Positions 14,225 through 15,493 of a stretch of DNA of 15,493 nucleotides are shown piece after piece. Location of the stretch: assembly GCA_963831605.1 (NCBI GenBank), contig CAWHQR010000006.1:1-15493 (forward strand), given 5' to 3'. Each line of letters begins with the position of its first letter. Position 1 is the stretch's first letter. Under the pieces are notes generated by a model. It had not been told where the DNA came from. It searched no databases and was given only the letters and a program-made list of their open reading frames with translations. Source of the stretch: DASUPK01 sp963831605 (lineage in GTDB: Bacteria > Actinomycetota > Thermoleophilia > Solirubrobacterales > 70-9). Position numbers and translations under genes: made by a program.

Positions 14225-15121
14225 GTGAGATCCCGCCGCTCCTGCCTCTCGGTTCCCGCCTCTTCGCTGAAGATGCTCGCCAAGGCGCGGTCGCTGCCAG
14301 CCGACGAGATCGTGATCGATCTCGAGGACTCCGTCACGCCCGACGCGAAGGAGGCGGCGCGATCCGCAGCCTGCGCTGCCATTGCCCAAGGACCGGACGG
14401 TGGCCCGGGCCGTGGCGGTTCGCGTCAATGGACCAGGCACCGAGTGGTGGGAGCGTGACGTGACCGAGCTCGCCAAGGCCGACGGCGGCGCGCTTGGCAG
14501 CCTGGTGATCCCCAAGTGCGAGGCGGCTGCCCAGATCTACGCAGTCGAGCGCCTGCTCGAGGGAACGGAGCGCGGCGCTGGCTTCGACCGGCCTCGTGTC
14601 GGTCTGCAGGCGCTGATTGAGACCGCAGCCGGGCTCGTCCGGGTGGGCGAGATCGCCGGCGCGGGTGTTCGGCTCGAGACGATGATTGTCGGCTACGCCG
14701 ATCTGGGGGCCTCGCTCGGCCGTCAACCGGAAGGCCGGTATCCAGGTGACCGCTGGCACTGGGTGCGCGAGACCGTGCTCGTCAACGCTCGCGCCGCCGG
14801 CTTGACGGCGATCGACGGGCCGCACCTGGACGTCTCAGACGAGGCTGGGCTTCGGTCCTCCGCCTCGAGCGCTCGCGCCCTGGGCTATGACGGAAAGTGG
14901 GCGATCCACCCGAGCCAGCTCGACCCGCTCAACGAGATCTTCTCCCCGACACCGGAGGAGTTGGCGCGCGCCCACGCCGTGCTGGAGGCAATGGGGAGGC
15001 CGCCGGGGACCGAGGCGCCGTGCAGCTGGGTGGCGAGATGATCGATGAGGCCAGCCGGAAGCAGGCCGACCAACTGATCGCGCGGGGCAAGGCGTCAGGC
15101 ATGGGCACGACCGAGGCCTAG
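14225..15121 (+). CDS. HpcH/HpaI-CitE family CoA-ester lyase (malyl-/citramalyl-CoA lyase type), two frameshifts
   Basis: From GTG 14225 the frame reads RSRRSCLSVPASSLKMLAKA and ADEIVIDLEDSVTPDAKEAA. It shifts near 14378-14395 to a frame with VARAVAVRVNGPGTEWWERD and LGSLVIPKCE, then ALIETAAGLV (metal-ligand Glu at 14619-14621), GYADLGASLG (Asp at 14700-14702), ARAAGLTAIDGPHLDVSD and YDGKWAIHPSQLDPLNEIFS. It shifts back near 14991-14997 to end RGKASGMGTTEA at 15121. The two shifts cancel, giving 298 residues, normal for CitE-like lyases. These Mg-dependent enzymes cleave malyl-CoA, beta-methylmalyl-CoA or citramalyl-CoA. Divergence from mct and the hydratase points to beta-methylmalyl-CoA or citramalyl-CoA; exact specificity is inference. 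No strong ribosome site precedes the GTG. Confidence 0.8.
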
Positions 15122-15141
15122 GCCGCCTATCTGCGGCGGCC
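15121..15141 (+). terminator. GC-rich hairpin after the lyase stop
   Basis: GGCCGCC (15121-15127) and GGCGGCC (15135-15141) are perfectly complementary around a 7-base loop, starting on the last base of the TAG stop. No T-run follows, which is common for actinobacterial terminators. Position and stem strength suit a terminator or 3'-end stabiliser. Confidence 0.5.
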
Positions 15142-15165
15142 GATTGAGGGCACCGGTAGTCAATC
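15142..15165. repeat. 6-bp inverted repeat between lyase and BTAD regulator genes
   Basis: GATTGA (15142-15147) and TCAATC (15160-15165) flank a 12-base spacer containing CACCGGTAG. It sits between the terminator-like hairpin and the regulator start at 15236, so it may be an operator for that gene. Nothing else recognisable lies in 15166-15235. Confidence 0.25.
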
Positions 15166-15235
15166 TCTAGAAAAACGACCCGCCCCAGGTCCAGGCGGAG
15201 GTCGATCCGAGATCCGCCGAGTAGGCTGGTTGAGC

Positions 15236-15493
15236 ATGCTCACTGTGTCAGTGCTGGGCGAGCTTTCGATCGAGGTTGACGGCCGTCCGTTGGGCCGGAT
15301 AGCGAGCCATAGGGCACGGTCCCTTCTCGGCTGGCTCGCTATCAACCCTGGACTTCATCCCAGGGCCCGTGTTGCCTCGGTGTTCTGGCCGGACGTGCTT
15401 GATGAGAGCGCACGCTCCAGCCTCCGGACCACCCTCGCCACCCTGAAGCGGGAGCTCGGCCCTACCGCGGACGTGGTGACGGCAACCCGCGAG
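15236..15493 (+). CDS. BTAD/SARP-type transcriptional regulator, N-terminus (runs off right edge)
   Basis: The frame is open from ATG 15236 to the last base, 86 codons; a TTG at 15230 is an alternative start and no strong ribosome site is visible. The sequence MLTVSVLGELSIEVDGRPLG, a helix ending RARSLLGWLAINPGLHPR, FWPDVLDESARSSLRTTLAT and LKRELGP is the OmpR-like winged-helix start of proteins with a bacterial transcriptional activation domain (BTAD). Such proteins are often several hundred residues long, with ATPase or TPR modules after the BTAD, but that part lies outside. It reads on the same strand as the lyase, beyond a hairpin, so it is probably its own transcription unit. Its targets are unknown. 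Confidence 0.85.
   Translation, partial: MLTVSVLGELSIEVDGRPLGRIASHRARSLLGWLAINPGLHPRARVASVFWPDVLDESARSSLRTTLATLKRELGPTADVVTATRE

Noticed and set aside
1..15493. CRISPR array, insertion sequence, prophage or defence system
   Set aside because: No regularly spaced repeats, transposase motifs, terminal inverted repeats or phage-like genes were seen. The lone AAA+ ATPase has no nuclease or effector neighbour.

Overview
The window is GC-rich DNA from an actinomycete-like bacterium. The best phylum guess is Actinomycetota, probably the Thermoleophilia/Solirubrobacterales side. The signs are GTG and TTG starts with strong purine-rich ribosome binding sites, an aa3-type oxidase operon with an actinobacterial-style cupredoxin partner, a secreted protein ending in a Cys/Lys/Arg-rich tail, and a BTAD-type regulator. 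The taxonomy is inference; no rRNA or other marker is present.

Layout. 1-594 (minus): 5' part of an FAD/NAD(P) oxidoreductase that runs off the left edge. 787-1269 (plus): secreted protein with a basic tail. 1295-1370 (minus): degenerate tRNA 3' half. 1447-2724 (plus): GNAT-like domain fused to an AAA+ ATPase. 2891-4174 (plus): heme O synthase (CtaB) carrying an N-terminal four-helix half of a heme A synthase (CtaA). 11766 down to 4203 (all minus): a respiratory operon, transcribed right to left as small membrane protein, cupredoxin, CtaC, CtaD, CtaE, CtaG, 44-residue membrane protein, SCO-like protein, SCO1, TlpA-like thioredoxin and a small membrane protein. 14134 down to 11785 (minus): a MaoC-type mesaconyl-CoA hydratase and a CaiB-family 2-methylfumaryl-CoA isomerase (Mct). 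14225-15121 (plus): a divergent HpcH/CitE-type CoA-ester lyase. 15236 to the right edge (plus): N-terminus of a BTAD/SARP-type regulator.

How the genes fit together. The left and middle parts form an almost complete kit for building an aa3-type cytochrome c oxidase: heme modification (CtaB with half-CtaA), copper delivery (two SCO-type proteins, CtaG, TlpA), and structural subunits I, II and III. The right part holds three enzymes of C5 CoA-ester chemistry, as used in the second cycle of the 3-hydroxypropionate bicycle and in related glyoxylate or mesaconate/citramalate metabolism.

Caveat on quality. Several genes right of about 7.1 kb are broken by single-base indels although the protein similarity continues in another frame: ctaG, ctaD, the cupredoxin, mct, the hydratase and the lyase. 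Density is highest between 10.8 and 14.2 kb. The pattern looks more like sequence error than gene decay. These genes are therefore given as whole spans with the shift points noted. No stretch over 300 bases lacks a gene.
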